Shown here: one piece after another, positions 52,661 through 61,762 of the stretch | Numbering within the stretch: the first letter of the stretch is position 1 | Layout of the letters: each line of letters starts with the position of its first letter | Source: Betaproteobacteria bacterium | GTDB taxonomy: Bacteria; Pseudomonadota; Gammaproteobacteria; Burkholderiales; Casimicrobiaceae | Direction of reading: 5' to 3' | NCBI GenBank assembly: GCA_013298765.1 | Contig: JAAFJA010000005.1 | Location: 124,001-188,000, forward strand | Length of the DNA: 64,000 nucleotides | Translations under genes and position numbers: made by a program | The notes under the pieces: generated by a model | Database searches by the model: none | Seen by the model: only the letters and a program-made list of their open reading frames with translations | Told to the model about the DNA's origin: nothing

Positions 52661-54393
52661 TGCCAACCATCAAATCGCACGACAAAAAGCCGCTGCAAAA
52701 GAGGAACCTCAAAGTCGCGCAAACCTCACACTTGGGTCATTTGCATCAATCGGTCGGCACGCATCCGGCAAAGGGGCTAACGCCCCAGGGCTTAAACGCG
52801 ATTTTGCAGCGCGCGGAAATGGGCGATTGGCGGTCGCAATTCGAGCTATTCGAAGATATGGAAGAGCGCTGGACGCACCTCTTCGCCGAAATGGATAAGT
52901 TAAAGCGCCTGGTCATGGCGCTCGATTGGGAATTGCATCCCCCGGACAATCCGTCCAGCGAAGAGGAAAAGCTCACCGAGCGCTTGAAAGAAGCGTTTAG
53001 CTCGATGACTGATCTGGAGGATCTCTTTTTTGACATGCTCGATGCGGTAGGCAAGGGCTTTTCGCCGATTGAAATCACTTGGGATTACAACGGCGAATGG
53101 CAGCTCCCGGCAACGCGCGAAAAGCGTCCGCAGTCGTGGTTTACGCATGATCGCGAAACGAGAACGAAATTGCTATTGCGCTCAAATCGAACAATGGTAG
53201 GTGAGGAGCTATTGCCTTACAACTGGATCGTGCATCGTCATCAAGCGCGCTCCGGCTACTTGTGTCAAACGGCGCTCTATCGCTCTCTCGTGTGGGTATA
53301 TCTTTACCATCAATACGCCGCGCGCGACAACGCAGAGGCCAACGAAGTGTTTGGCCGACCGATCATCGTCGGCAAATACCCCGCGCTTGCGGGCGATAAG
53401 GAAATTGAAACGTTTGTCCGGGCGATCACTGGCATCGGTCGCAATGCGCGCGGGGTCATTCCGCAAGGCATGGAAATTGAGCTGCTGCAAGCGGTATCAA
53501 CTTCGGGCAATCCGTTTCTTGCAACCATCGCATGGGCGGAAAAGTCGGCATCCAAAGCAATTCTGTACGGCACGCTCACCTCGCAGGCGGATGGCAAAAC
53601 CAGTACGAACGCGTTGGGCGACATCCATAACGAGGGCTTTCGTGATCGCATCCAGTCGGTAGCGCTGCAATTGGAGGCATCAATTAAAAGTCAGTTGATC
53701 GCGCCGATCGTTCGCCTAAACATTGGTCAAATCCCGTTTAACCGCTTGCCTGTGCTCAAGTTTGATTCCGCGCCGAAGGAAGATCAGGATGCGCTGATTG
53801 GCCGGATGGTCAAAGCGGTGTCGGTCGGTGTACCTGTGCCAGTGAGTTTTGTGCAGCAAAAGCTAAACATTCCCGAGCCAGTGGGTCAAGAGCCGGTGCT
53901 CATGCCGCAATTTGTGGCCGTCGCCCCGGCGTCTACCACGGATAGTGACAAGCTCGCCAAGGGCGAAACCGAAGGCAATCGCGATCGGCAGAATAAAGAA
54001 GCGCCATCGTCCGGCACGGGCGCGCCGAAGAAGGGCGCACCCGCCGCGTCTATGCGTGCGCTCTATGACACGTTTGCGGCGACCGTGCCCGGCGCAACGC
54101 AGGCGCTACGCGCTCGCAGCGTTGACCCTGGCCCGGCGACGCCGCACACCATTCGACTCGCGCAAGAGGCTGCGCCCGCGATGTCCGCGATGATTGGCCA
54201 TCTGCAAGCGTTGGTAACCCAGGCCGATTCGCTAGAGGCGTTGCGCATGAGCTTGCTCGAAGGCTTCGGCGATCTGCCCACCGATGACTTTGCGGCCATC
54301 ATGGGAATGGCGATGGCGGCAGCAGACTTAGGCGGGCGCGCAAAGTTGCTCGACGACGCTGCAAATCTGCCCGCGAATAGTGCAAACCCTTAA
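52660..54393 (+). CDS. Portal protein (DUF935, Mu gp29-like)
   Basis: A 577-residue portal subunit of the DUF935 family. Typical segments are LKRLVMALDWELHPP, WDYNGEWQLP, HRHQARSGYLCQTALYRSLVWVYLYHQYAARDNA, GRPIIVGKYP and LYGTLTSQADGKTSTNALGDIHNEGFRD. The C-terminal 130 residues are a low-complexity linker and a helical tail. It overlaps the terminase stop. Confidence 0.93.
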   Translation: MPTIKSHDKKPLQKRNLKVAQTSHLGHLHQSVGTHPAKGLTPQGLNAILQRAEMGDWRSQFELFEDMEERWTHLFAEMDKLKRLVMALDWELHPPDNPSSEEEKLTERLKEAFSSMTDLEDLFFDMLDAVGKGFSPIEITWDYNGEWQLPATREKRPQSWFTHDRETRTKLLLRSNRTMVGEELLPYNWIVHRHQARSGYLCQTALYRSLVWVYLYHQYAARDNAEANEVFGRPIIVGKYPALAGDKEIETFVRAITGIGRNARGVIPQGMEIELLQAVSTSGNPFLATIAWAEKSASKAILYGTLTSQADGKTSTNALGDIHNEGFRDRIQSVALQLEASIKSQLIAPIVRLNIGQIPFNRLPVLKFDSAPKEDQDALIGRMVKAVSVGVPVPVSFVQQKLNIPEPVGQEPVLMPQFVAVAPASTTDSDKLAKGETEGNRDRQNKEAPSSGTGAPKKGAPAASMRALYDTFAATVPGATQALRARSVDPGPATPHTIRLAQEAAPAMSAMIGHLQALVTQADSLEALRMSLLEGFGDLPTDDFAAIMGMAMAAADLGGRAKLLDDAANLPANSANP

Positions 54394-54433
54394 AGCTCAT
54401 AAAACGCGCTCTAGGCGATTTTTTTGCAATCGG

Positions 54434-54523
54434 ATGGCCGAAGATACCGCCGAAAAATTTGACCGATGGTTTGACCGGGTTTCCGCCCCGGCAATCGGCA
54501 TGTTGGGTTCTGGGAAAAAATGA
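54434..54523 (+). CDS. Possible 29-aa leader peptide before the head morphogenesis gene
   Basis: A short frame, MAEDTAEKFDRWFDRVSAPA then IGMLGSGKK, fills the 126-bp gap after the portal gene. Its TGA overlaps the next ATG as ATGA, the coupling style used throughout this phage. There is no clear ribosome binding site, so it may be only a chance frame. Confidence 0.3.
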   Translation: MAEDTAEKFDRWFDRVSAPAIGMLGSGKK

Positions 54524-55329
54524 ATTTCACGGAAATTTTCAAAAAACCGTTTGCTGAGCAGGTCGAATTCTTCCGATCGCTCATTCAATTGCCGCTACAA
54601 GATTGGCGCGATTTGGATGATCGGTATCGTCAATTGGCGGTCTACGTCTCGGGGGTGACCGCTGCCGATATGCTGGCTGACATTGTGGCCGCGCTTGATG
54701 CCGCAATCGCCGAGGGCCGCTCGCTGCAATGGTTTCGCGAGCAGTTCGCCGCCCTCATTGCCAATCGCGGTTGGGGCGCGCTAAGCCCGCGCTGGAATGA
54801 TCCCGGCTATCGAGACTGGCGGGTGCGCCTGGTGTATCAGGAGCAAACGCACCGCGCTTACTCGGCGGGGCGCTGGACGCAGCTCAACACCCCGGCGCTT
54901 GTTGCGCCGGGCATGGTCTGGGTGTATTTCCATTCCGAAATTGTTGTGAATGCGCGCCCGATGCACCTGGCTTGGGGTACACCCCCGATGGCGCTGCCGC
55001 CGCGCGATCCGTGGTGGCTGTCGCATTACCCCCCGCGCGGCTTTGGTTGCCGCTGCTATGTGATCGCGATGCGCGAAGAGATTGCGCGCGCGCGTGGCTA
55101 TCGGTTTAGCCGTCCGCAAGGCGAAGGCCAAACCTATCAAAGCATTGATCGCAAAACGGGCGCGGTTGCAAATTTGCCGGTGGGCGTTGATCCGGGCTTT
55201 TCGCACACGCTCTCGTTTGATCCGCTGGATCGGGGGCGCGAGCTGGCGGCGGTCAAACTGGAGCAGTTGCCCGCGAATGTGGCCGATGCGTTGCGTAAGT
55301 GGCTCGCCGCAAAAGGGCTCCCGGCATGA
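54520..55329 (+). CDS. Phage head morphogenesis protein (Mu gp30/SPP1 gp7-like)
   Basis: A 269-residue minor head protein. The C-terminal WWLSHYPPRGFGCRCYVIAM block is typical of the Mu F-like/SPP1 gp7 family, which acts in capsid assembly or DNA exit. The N-terminal half is helical (LDDRYRQLAVYVSGVTAADMLADIVAALDAA). It is shorter than the roughly 425-residue Mu protein. It overlaps the next gene by ATGA. Confidence 0.85.
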   Translation: MNFTEIFKKPFAEQVEFFRSLIQLPLQDWRDLDDRYRQLAVYVSGVTAADMLADIVAALDAAIAEGRSLQWFREQFAALIANRGWGALSPRWNDPGYRDWRVRLVYQEQTHRAYSAGRWTQLNTPALVAPGMVWVYFHSEIVVNARPMHLAWGTPPMALPPRDPWWLSHYPPRGFGCRCYVIAMREEIARARGYRFSRPQGEGQTYQSIDRKTGAVANLPVGVDPGFSHTLSFDPLDRGRELAAVKLEQLPANVADALRKWLAAKGLPA

Positions 55330-55868
55330 TCCCAAAAATCGAGTTAAGTGCCGATGACGCATTGCGTCGCCTGGGCGAGCTGGCGCGAGGTTTGCAAAAC
55401 GACGAGCCCGCGCGCGCCCAAATTGGTGAATTGGCGGTGCTTTCCACGAAAGCGCGCTTTGGCACATCCACGAGCCCTACCGGCGAAGCCTGGAAACCGC
55501 TCTCGCCCACCACCATTGCCCGCTATATCAGCGGCTTTGGCAAGAGCAATTTTAAAAAGCGCGGTGGGCTCAACAAGCGCGGCGAGACGCGTTTGGCCAA
55601 TCGTAAGCCACTCGTCGGCGAATCGCGCCGATTGTCAACGCAGATTTTCTACAACCTGGTCACCGGCGCGGTCGAAATCGGCTCGCCGCTTGAATACTCA
55701 GCGGTGCAGAACTTTGGGCAACCCAAAGGCGCAAGCGGCAGCATGGCCAACGGCTCGCCGATTCCCTGGGGCGACATTCCGGCGCGGCAATTTCTGGGCG
55801 TGTCCGATCAAGACGGTCGCGATTTTGTGAGCGTCTACGAACTCTATATTTCCGGTTTGATTCGCTAG
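55326..55868 (+). CDS. Virion morphogenesis protein (Mu gpG-like)
   Basis: A 180-residue protein: IPKIELSADDALRRLGELARGL at the start, GEAWKPLSPTTIARY, RLSTQIFYNLVTGAVEIGSPLEYSAVQNFG, and WGDIPARQFLGVSDQD. These are the hallmarks of the gpG/tail-completion family, which joins head to tail. It is coupled to the head morphogenesis gene. The following 130 bp (55869-55998) hold no gene. Confidence 0.88.
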   Translation: MIPKIELSADDALRRLGELARGLQNDEPARAQIGELAVLSTKARFGTSTSPTGEAWKPLSPTTIARYISGFGKSNFKKRGGLNKRGETRLANRKPLVGESRRLSTQIFYNLVTGAVEIGSPLEYSAVQNFGQPKGASGSMANGSPIPWGDIPARQFLGVSDQDGRDFVSVYELYISGLIR

Positions 55869-55998
55869 CGATCCGTGTGCTAGGCTAATTCGCGCGCGCA
55901 TTGCCGAATCGCGAAATGTAATGAAGCGCGTGCACCCCAATTAGGCGACGATCAATTCAAGAATTCGTGTGTGGCCAATACGGCAATCACGAAATTCC

Positions 55999-57006
55999 AT
56001 GAAGCGATTCGTTCTTAATTTTTCGGAGCTAAACCATGTAAGCGCACCCTCGTTCCCCGAAGGCTGCAATGTCATGCTGATGCCGTGGGGCCAGTTTACG
56101 GCGATGGACGGTCGCGGGCCGTTTCTCTACAACGAAGAATCCGAGCGCCGCATCATGGCCCAATGGGCCGCACGCCAGGGAACCGACATCGTTGTCGATT
56201 TTGAGCATCAAACCCTTGCCGCAGCAGAAAACGGCAAACCGGCCCCGGCTGCCGGTTGGATCAAAAAAATGATTTCCGTCGCCGGGCGCGGCTTGTTTGC
56301 GTTTGTGGAGTGGACGGCAGAAGCCGCCGCCATGATTGCCGCTAACCAGTATCGCTATATCTCGCCGGTCTTTGGTACGTCAAAAGACGACGGCGGAACG
56401 GTGCTCAATTTTTTGCATGCGGGCCTGGTCAATGACCCTGGGCTATCTGCGCGCAATCAAGCCATTTCGATGCGGCTGCACATCGCCGCCCCCGAACCCA
56501 TTCAACCCACAGGAGACTCAGACATGAGCCTAGCTCAACTTCGCGGCTTGTTCGCGCTCAAAACCGACGCCACCGAGCAGGAAGTCACCGACCGCGTGCT
56601 CACGCTCAAAAAGCGCACCGACGAACTGGAAGCCGAAGCGATCGCGCTCAAGGCAAATCAGTTTGACCCCAAAAAGCACGTCAAGCATGAAGACTTGAAA
56701 GCGGTCAACGATGAATTGGTCGCGCTCAAGTCGTCGATTGAAACCAAAGAAAAAGGCGCATTCATTGAGCAGGCGCTCAAGGAAGGCAAATTAACCGTCG
56801 CCCTCAAAGGATGGGCCGAAGGTCAATCGCTCGAATCGCTCAAAGCGTTCGTGAAAGATGCGCCAGTCGTTGCGCCCGGAAAAAAGCAAACTGAGATCAA
56901 GGAGGGCGAGGGCGCAAGCCTAACCGCCGACGAGCTGCAAGTCTGCAAGAACCTGGGCATTAAGCCAGAGGAATTTGCGAAATCTCGCAAGGCCGTTGCC
57001 GCGTAA
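55999..57006 (+). CDS. Capsid maturation protease with scaffold domain (Mu gpI-like)
   Basis: A 335-residue protein. The N-terminal 170 residues match the Mu I-type head protease: NVMLMPWGQFTAMDGRGPFLYNEESERRIM, DIVVDFEHQTL and AAGWIKKM, ending with FLHAGLVNDPGLSAR. The C-terminal 160 residues are a charged scaffold with coiled-coil stretches. ATG 55999 was chosen because it gives the family start. The scaffold is also encoded separately from an internal start. Confidence 0.92.
   Translation: MKRFVLNFSELNHVSAPSFPEGCNVMLMPWGQFTAMDGRGPFLYNEESERRIMAQWAARQGTDIVVDFEHQTLAAAENGKPAPAAGWIKKMISVAGRGLFAFVEWTAEAAAMIAANQYRYISPVFGTSKDDGGTVLNFLHAGLVNDPGLSARNQAISMRLHIAAPEPIQPTGDSDMSLAQLRGLFALKTDATEQEVTDRVLTLKKRTDELEAEAIALKANQFDPKKHVKHEDLKAVNDELVALKSSIETKEKGAFIEQALKEGKLTVALKGWAEGQSLESLKAFVKDAPVVAPGKKQTEIKEGEGASLTADELQVCKNLGIKPEEFAKSRKAVAA
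56524..57006 (+). CDS. Nested scaffold protein (Mu gpZ-like) from internal start
   Basis: Inside the protease gene, AGGAG (56511-56515) stands 8 nt before an in-frame ATG at 56524. This would give a 160-residue helical, highly charged scaffold identical to the C-terminus of the protease. Mu makes its scaffold Z from gene I in the same way. In the protease this point separates the catalytic domain from the scaffold. Confidence 0.82.
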   Translation: MSLAQLRGLFALKTDATEQEVTDRVLTLKKRTDELEAEAIALKANQFDPKKHVKHEDLKAVNDELVALKSSIETKEKGAFIEQALKEGKLTVALKGWAEGQSLESLKAFVKDAPVVAPGKKQTEIKEGEGASLTADELQVCKNLGIKPEEFAKSRKAVAA

Positions 57007-57041
57007 GACGCGGGTATTTCCCAAAATTTTAGGAGCTAATC

Positions 57042-57455
57042 ATGCCCGCAGCTACTACTGATCGCAACACCCTTCGCCGCGAAGGCGTTCAAGAGCCCTA
57101 CCCCGTCAAAGCGGCCACCCGAATTTTCGCGGGCGTAATGGTTGCGGTCGATGCCACTGGATTTGCCGTGCCAGCGGCCACGTCAACGACGCACAAATGC
57201 GTCGGCGTCGCGACTCGCCAGGTCAACAACCTGGCCGGTGCGAATGGCGAGCAATTGATCGTCGCCGATCGCCGCCCTCATTGGTTCGCCAATTCGACGG
57301 CGGGCGAATTGATCGCGCTGGCTGACGTGGGTAGCGATTGCTTCATCGTTGATGACAACACGGTCGCGAAAACTAACGGCACAAATACGCGCTCACGAGC
57401 TGGAAAGATCATCAACGTGAGCGCGGCCCAGGGCGTGCTCGTCGATTTCCGTTAA
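57042..57455 (+). CDS. Probable capsid decoration/head protein (Mu gp33-position)
   Basis: A 137-residue beta-rich protein (PAATTDRNTLRREGVQEPYPVKAATRIFAGVMVAVD ... CVGVATRQVNNL). It sits between protease/scaffold and the major capsid gene, the usual place for a capsid-stabilising protein. Composition and repeats fit small DUF2190-like head proteins. A GGAGCTAATC ribosome binding site precedes it. Confidence 0.7.
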   Translation: MPAATTDRNTLRREGVQEPYPVKAATRIFAGVMVAVDATGFAVPAATSTTHKCVGVATRQVNNLAGANGEQLIVADRRPHWFANSTAGELIALADVGSDCFIVDDNTVAKTNGTNTRSRAGKIINVSAAQGVLVDFR

Positions 57456-57515
57456 GCCTGGCCGCTTCGCTTAGACAGCGGCATCAACCCCTTTTTCTTC
57501 GGAGCACTGCTCGCA

Positions 57516-58409
57516 ATGGAACTTAACAAACAAAACCTCGAATACCTGGCTACCGGCTTTAACACGATTTTTCAAAAAGGATTGGAAGCCGCGCCAAGTA
57601 TGTATTCAAACGTGGCGATGGTGATCCCATCCACGGGTTCGGAAGAGCAATACGGCTGGCTTGGAAGCTCTACGCAATTTCGCGAGTGGCTTGGCGACCG
57701 TGCAATTCAAAACTTGAAGCTGCACGACTTCAAGATCAAGAACAAAGATTTTGAAAACACGATCGGCATTGATCGAAACTCAATCGAAGATGACAAGTAC
57801 GGGCTTTACAACCCGATGATTGAGCAATTGGGCCGCGACACGAATGAGCACCCTGACCTCTTGACGTTTGGTCTGCTCAAACAAGGCGCAACCCAGATTT
57901 GCTACGACGGCCAATTCTTTTTTGATACCGATCATCCCGTCGTTGATGCAAACGGCGTCACACAAAGCGTTTCGAATTTCGGAGGCGGAGCGGGCACGCC
58001 TTGGTACTTAATTGATGACACGCGCGCGCTAAAGCCGATGATTTTTCAAAAGCGCCGCGACTACACGCCAGCATGGATGACTGAGCCGACAGACGAAGCC
58101 GTGTTTTCGCGCAAAGAATTCCGCTACGGCGTGGATGCTCGGGTCAACGTGGGTTTTGGTCTGTGGCAGCTTGCGTATATGTCCCGCCAGACTTTGGACG
58201 TTACAAACTACGTTGCAGCGCGCGCGGCGATGATGAATTTTTACCGCGACGGCGGCGTTCCGCTCAATGTCCGTCCGGTCAAGTTGCTTTGCCCACCAAG
58301 CCTAGAGAAGCAAGCCAAAGACGTTGTTGAGGCCACGCAAATTGCGAACGGCGCGACCAACGTAATGAGCAATACGGCAAAAGTGGTGCTCTGCCCCTGG
58401 CTGAACTAA
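57516..58409 (+). CDS. Major capsid protein (Mu gpT-like)
   Basis: A 297-residue capsid subunit matching the Mu T family: LATGFNTIFQKGLEAAPSMYSNVAMVIPSTGSEEQYGWLGSS, REWLGDRAIQNLKLHDFKIKNKDFENTIGIDR, and the E-loop/A-domain segments that follow. It is preceded by GGAGCACTG. This should be the most abundant virion protein. Confidence 0.95.
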   Translation: MELNKQNLEYLATGFNTIFQKGLEAAPSMYSNVAMVIPSTGSEEQYGWLGSSTQFREWLGDRAIQNLKLHDFKIKNKDFENTIGIDRNSIEDDKYGLYNPMIEQLGRDTNEHPDLLTFGLLKQGATQICYDGQFFFDTDHPVVDANGVTQSVSNFGGGAGTPWYLIDDTRALKPMIFQKRRDYTPAWMTEPTDEAVFSRKEFRYGVDARVNVGFGLWQLAYMSRQTLDVTNYVAARAAMMNFYRDGGVPLNVRPVKLLCPPSLEKQAKDVVEATQIANGATNVMSNTAKVVLCPWLN

Positions 58410-58494
58410 TCCGATCAATCTTCGGTTGAATGGGTTGCGGCGCACATTGCTGCGCCGTGACTCTCAGTCCCCCTCACACAAAAAGGATTTCCCA

Positions 58495-58794
58495 ATGGCT
58501 AAAACGAAAGTTAAGCTGCCTGTCGCTGCGGCGATGGCAGCGCCCAAAGCGAACGATAACGAGCCCTCTCATGCTGCCGCTTCTGGTGGCGAAGGGGCGA
58601 CAAGCGAAAGCAAGTCGGGTGAGACGGTTCCGGGGCTGCGCGTTGTGTCCCGCCCCGATCAGTTCCGTCGTGCGGGTATCACTTTCACATCGAACGCGGT
58701 TGACATCAAACTTTCCGATTTGACGCCAGAACAGGTCGAAGCGATTCGCGGCGAGCGCAATCTCGTTGTACTCGACTGCCTGATCGAAGACTAA
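58495..58794 (+). CDS. Mu gp35/FluMu-N-type head protein
   Basis: A 99-residue protein. The first half is a disordered Ala/Ser/Glu tail. The second (SRPDQFRRAGITFTSNAVDIKLSDLTPEQVEAIRGERNLVV) matches the small domain family found at this place in Mu-like phages (HI1506/Mu gp35 type). ATG 58495 was chosen because it follows AAAGGAT. Confidence 0.75.
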   Translation: MAKTKVKLPVAAAMAAPKANDNEPSHAAASGGEGATSESKSGETVPGLRVVSRPDQFRRAGITFTSNAVDIKLSDLTPEQVEAIRGERNLVVLDCLIED

Positions 58795-58804
58795 CAGCGC
58801 CACC

Positions 58805-59224
58805 ATGCCCTACATCAACCGCGCCTACTATGAAGCGCGCTTCGGCGAGCGGGAACTCATTGAGTTGACCGATCGCGCCGACGAAGCGCTCGGCGTGGTT
58901 GACGATGGTGTGTTTACGGCGGCGGAAGCTGATGCAAGTTCGCTCATTGATGGCTATCTGCGTTCGCGCTACACAGTGCCGATGGTGTCGCCGACCGGCG
59001 ATGTGAAGTTTCACGCCGGGTCAATCGTGCGATACGTGCTGCATCGCGACGGCAAGCCGCAAGAAGTTGAGAGCGCTTACGAGCGCGCGATTGCATGGTT
59101 GAAAGACGTGGCCGCTGGCCGCGTCACGCTGCCCGCCGATGTGGCGTCGGCGTCAACGGAGCGGGGCGCGGTCGGCCAGACGTTCTTTAACGAGTCAACC
59201 AACGACTTCGCGGAAAGCTATTGA
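58805..59224 (+). CDS. Head-tail connector (DUF1320, Mu gp36-like)
   Basis: A 139-residue protein with YEARFGERELIELTDR, AEADASSLIDGYLRSRYTVPM and AIAWLKDVAAGRVTLP, the DUF1320 pattern. In Mu-like phages it is part of the connector. Confidence 0.88.
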   Translation: MPYINRAYYEARFGERELIELTDRADEALGVVDDGVFTAAEADASSLIDGYLRSRYTVPMVSPTGDVKFHAGSIVRYVLHRDGKPQEVESAYERAIAWLKDVAAGRVTLPADVASASTERGAVGQTFFNESTNDFAESY

Positions 59225-59227
59225 TGT

Positions 59228-59692
59228 ATGGATTTGACCGTCATCGTCAAGCGCCTGGACGGCTACGTGCGCGGCGTGAAGTACGTGAAGTACGCCATGT
59301 CGCTGCCGGTGGCGAGCGAGGATGCGCTCAAGCAGCAAACCGGCGATCAATGGTTGTATGTGATTCCGGGGCCAAGCAGCGCTTTCGATTCGCAGCTTGC
59401 AACGGATGGCCAGGACGCAGTGGGCGTCGATCAGTACGTGCCAGTCGAATTCGGGCTTTGGTTGTTCACCAAAAACAAGGCGGACAAGCTGGGCGCGGGC
59501 GCAAAGGATGTATTGGAGCCGGTTCGCGAAAGCTACCGCGACCGTTTGCTCGGATGGATGCCGGACGAATGCGAAGCGCCGATTACGTTCGTTCGCGGCG
59601 CACCGCAAGGCTTTAGCGATTATGTCTCGGTGCATGCCGATACGTTTCGAACCGCTGTCCGATATGTAGCGGTCAACACTTACCAGAACTAG
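59228..59692 (+). CDS. Tail terminator-like protein (DUF1834, Mu gp37-like)
   Basis: A 154-residue protein placed straight after the gp36-like gene. It has alternating beta strands and a C-terminal block (FSDYVSVHADTFRTAVRYVAVNTY), fitting the tail terminator family of Mu-like phages. Family assignment rests mostly on order and size. Confidence 0.7.
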   Translation: MDLTVIVKRLDGYVRGVKYVKYAMSLPVASEDALKQQTGDQWLYVIPGPSSAFDSQLATDGQDAVGVDQYVPVEFGLWLFTKNKADKLGAGAKDVLEPVRESYRDRLLGWMPDECEAPITFVRGAPQGFSDYVSVHADTFRTAVRYVAVNTYQN

Positions 59693-59702
59693 GAGACAGG
59701 CA

Positions 59703-60167
59703 ATGAAACGAAAACTGATGCCGCCGAAAAACCCAAGCGCCTTTGCAGGGCTGGGCGGGGCGGTCTACTTCAATCCCAACGAAGGCCGCTCTAACGAGCT
59801 GAAGCGCGATCGCAATGCCGACGTGCCGTTTTCGTTGCTGTCAAAAGTCGAAAAAGCTCGCCGCATTCTTGCGCTAGAGCCTCGCCAGATTTGCGACGAA
59901 GTGCAGTACGCGGAGATTTGCAAGCAAATCGATGAGCGTAACGCGCAAGAGCGCGAGCGCGCCACCGCCGAAGCGCGCGAGCCGTACGTACACGTCAAGC
60001 CAACGCTTGCCGATGAAGTAGACGCCCGCCGCGAGCGCATGCTGGAAGTGCTGGAGCTGACGGACGTAGAGCTGTCAGAGGCAAAAAAGCCACCGGAAAA
60101 AGCGCCAGCTGATGCGGCAATTGCACCCGCTGGCAAACCTGCAACGCAATCGAAGGTGAATAAATAA
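59703..60167 (+). CDS. Phage structural-region protein, unknown
   Basis: A 154-residue acidic, helical protein with a Pro/Ala-rich end (KKPPEKAPADAAIAPAGKPAT). The middle has long charged helices (RERATAEAREPYVHV). It lies between the terminator-like and tail-tube genes; no family is recognised. Overlaps the tail tube gene by TAATG. Confidence 0.65.
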   Translation: MKRKLMPPKNPSAFAGLGGAVYFNPNEGRSNELKRDRNADVPFSLLSKVEKARRILALEPRQICDEVQYAEICKQIDERNAQERERATAEAREPYVHVKPTLADEVDARRERMLEVLELTDVELSEAKKPPEKAPADAAIAPAGKPATQSKVNK

Positions 60168-61105
60168 TGGCTTCGCATCGCCCTAAGCTCCTGTTGGCAA
60201 AAATTGAAACTGTGCCGGGCACAGATTCGCTGCCGGTCGTTGGCACGGATGCGTGCCTCATTCTCAACGATGTGAAGGTCAATCCGCTTAACATCAATTA
60301 CGTGCCGTTGGAGTACGCGCGCGATTACATGGGCACAGATCGCAAGCTCGTCGCTTCGCGCTACATGACGATTTCGTTCAAGGTGTATCTTGGCAGCTCG
60401 GGCACGCCGTTGGGTACGATTCCAAAGTGGGGGCCATTGGTTCGCGCCTGTGGCATGAAACAAACCGTCACGGCCACGACTAAAGTTGATTACACCGATG
60501 ACGTAGACGCCGGTTTCGAGTTTGTGACCCTGTACTTCTTCTACGCCGGAAAGCGCCATCGCATGGTGTACGGCGTCGGCAAGTTAAAGGGTATGGCCGC
60601 CTCTGGCGGTGTGCCAACCCTGGATATGGAATTTACCGGTCTGTGCACCCAACTGCCTGACGACAACACGCCTGGCGCTGCGGTCTACACCGGTTGGCGC
60701 GATCCGCTGCCGATCAACAAGGCCAATACGACAGTTTCACTGCACGGCTATACGTGCAGCATGTATGACTTTTCGTTTGACCTGGGCAACGTGACGCCTT
60801 ACACGAACAATCCAAACGTCGAAGACATGGATTTGACCGATCGCAACCGCACGGGCTCGATCACAATTCTTGATCCGCTGATCGCGCAAAAGGACTACGA
60901 AACCATTGTCGCGAATGCGACGTTGGGGCCGTTCACTTTGGTCAATGGCACGGTCGCGGGCGACATCGTAGAAATTGCTGGTACGGACGTGCAGCTCGAA
61001 TCGCCCGACTATGGCGACAAAGATATGCGCGTAACCCGCAAGCTCGGTTTGATTTTCAACCGCACGGCGAAAGGTAATTTCGGCGTTCGCATTACCGCGC
61101 GCTAA
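60167..61105 (+). CDS. Siphovirus-type tail tube protein
   Basis: A 312-residue beta-rich protein: KLLLAKIETVPGTDSLPVVGTDACLILNDVKV, RYMTISFKVYLGSSGTPLGTIPKWG, and KDMRVTRKLGLIFNRTAKGNFGVRIT. It is located where Mu has sheath and tube genes, but no sheath is present. Size and fold character fit the tail tubes of B3/D3112-type siphoviral transposable phages. A strong terminator follows. Confidence 0.82.
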   Translation: MASHRPKLLLAKIETVPGTDSLPVVGTDACLILNDVKVNPLNINYVPLEYARDYMGTDRKLVASRYMTISFKVYLGSSGTPLGTIPKWGPLVRACGMKQTVTATTKVDYTDDVDAGFEFVTLYFFYAGKRHRMVYGVGKLKGMAASGGVPTLDMEFTGLCTQLPDDNTPGAAVYTGWRDPLPINKANTTVSLHGYTCSMYDFSFDLGNVTPYTNNPNVEDMDLTDRNRTGSITILDPLIAQKDYETIVANATLGPFTLVNGTVAGDIVEIAGTDVQLESPDYGDKDMRVTRKLGLIFNRTAKGNFGVRITAR

Positions 61106-61136
61106 TCCGCACGACATTGACCGCTTGACTCTCCTA

Positions 61137-61171
61137 GCGTGGCCGAATAGGCACGGCCACGCACTTTTTTT
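61137..61171 (+). terminator. Terminator after the tail tube gene
   Basis: GCGTGGCCG-AATAGGCA-CGGCCACGC makes a 9-bp stem followed by AC and a T-run. It may lower the level of the chaperones and tape measure compared with the abundant tube protein. Confidence 0.82.
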
Positions 61172-61189
61172 ATCAATCAATCTCCCACT

Positions 61190-61762
61190 ATGAACACACC
61201 CAAAACCAATCAGATTTCTACGTTCCAAGTAAAGACAGGCCCGATCATGTGGCCAGTCACATTCAACGAAGCACAACCCGACGAGCCAGAGCAAGAAAAA
61301 ACGCTCACCATGTTTCGCTTTCGTCGCCCCAAAGCGTTTGAGTCGAAGGACTACATCGAACGCCAGCAAAAGCGCTACCAGGCGGAGATTGGCCGCTTCA
61401 CCGCAAAAGCTGCCGACGCGCTAGCGACACTTGGCGCGGAGGCGATCGACGAAGCTGAAAAAGACGCGCGCTATGACGCGTCGATCATTGCCCTTGCGCG
61501 CGATCAAAGCCGAGAAAAGTTAAGCGATGAGGCGTTTACCGAAAAGCTAGAGGCTTTGTTTTCGGTGGCCGCAGAGCGAAAAAAGTGGTGGCTCGGCTGG
61601 AAAGAGGGCTCGCTGACGCACGAGGAGGGTCGCGCGCTGGACTTCGCAGACGAAAACGATGTGCGCTATTTGTTTGACTCCGAGCCCAAGCTCGAAGCCG
61701 CGATTGATGCGGCCATCGCTGAAATCCATCGGGGAGCACGGCAAAAAAACTTGAAGCCGTAG
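61190..61762 (+). CDS. Tail assembly chaperone (G-type, zero-frame product)
   Basis: A 190-residue acidic helical protein (IMWPVTFNEAQPDEPEQEKTLTMFRFRRP ... ALDFADENDVRYLF). It sits between tail tube and tape measure, the place of tail assembly chaperones. Its end (RQKNLKP) runs over the slippery heptamer A_AAA_AAC. Most ribosomes stop at TAG 61760-61762; a fraction would shift to -1 and make the longer form. Confidence 0.82.
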   Translation: MNTPKTNQISTFQVKTGPIMWPVTFNEAQPDEPEQEKTLTMFRFRRPKAFESKDYIERQQKRYQAEIGRFTAKAADALATLGAEAIDEAEKDARYDASIIALARDQSREKLSDEAFTEKLEALFSVAAERKKWWLGWKEGSLTHEEGRALDFADENDVRYLFDSEPKLEAAIDAAIAEIHRGARQKNLKP

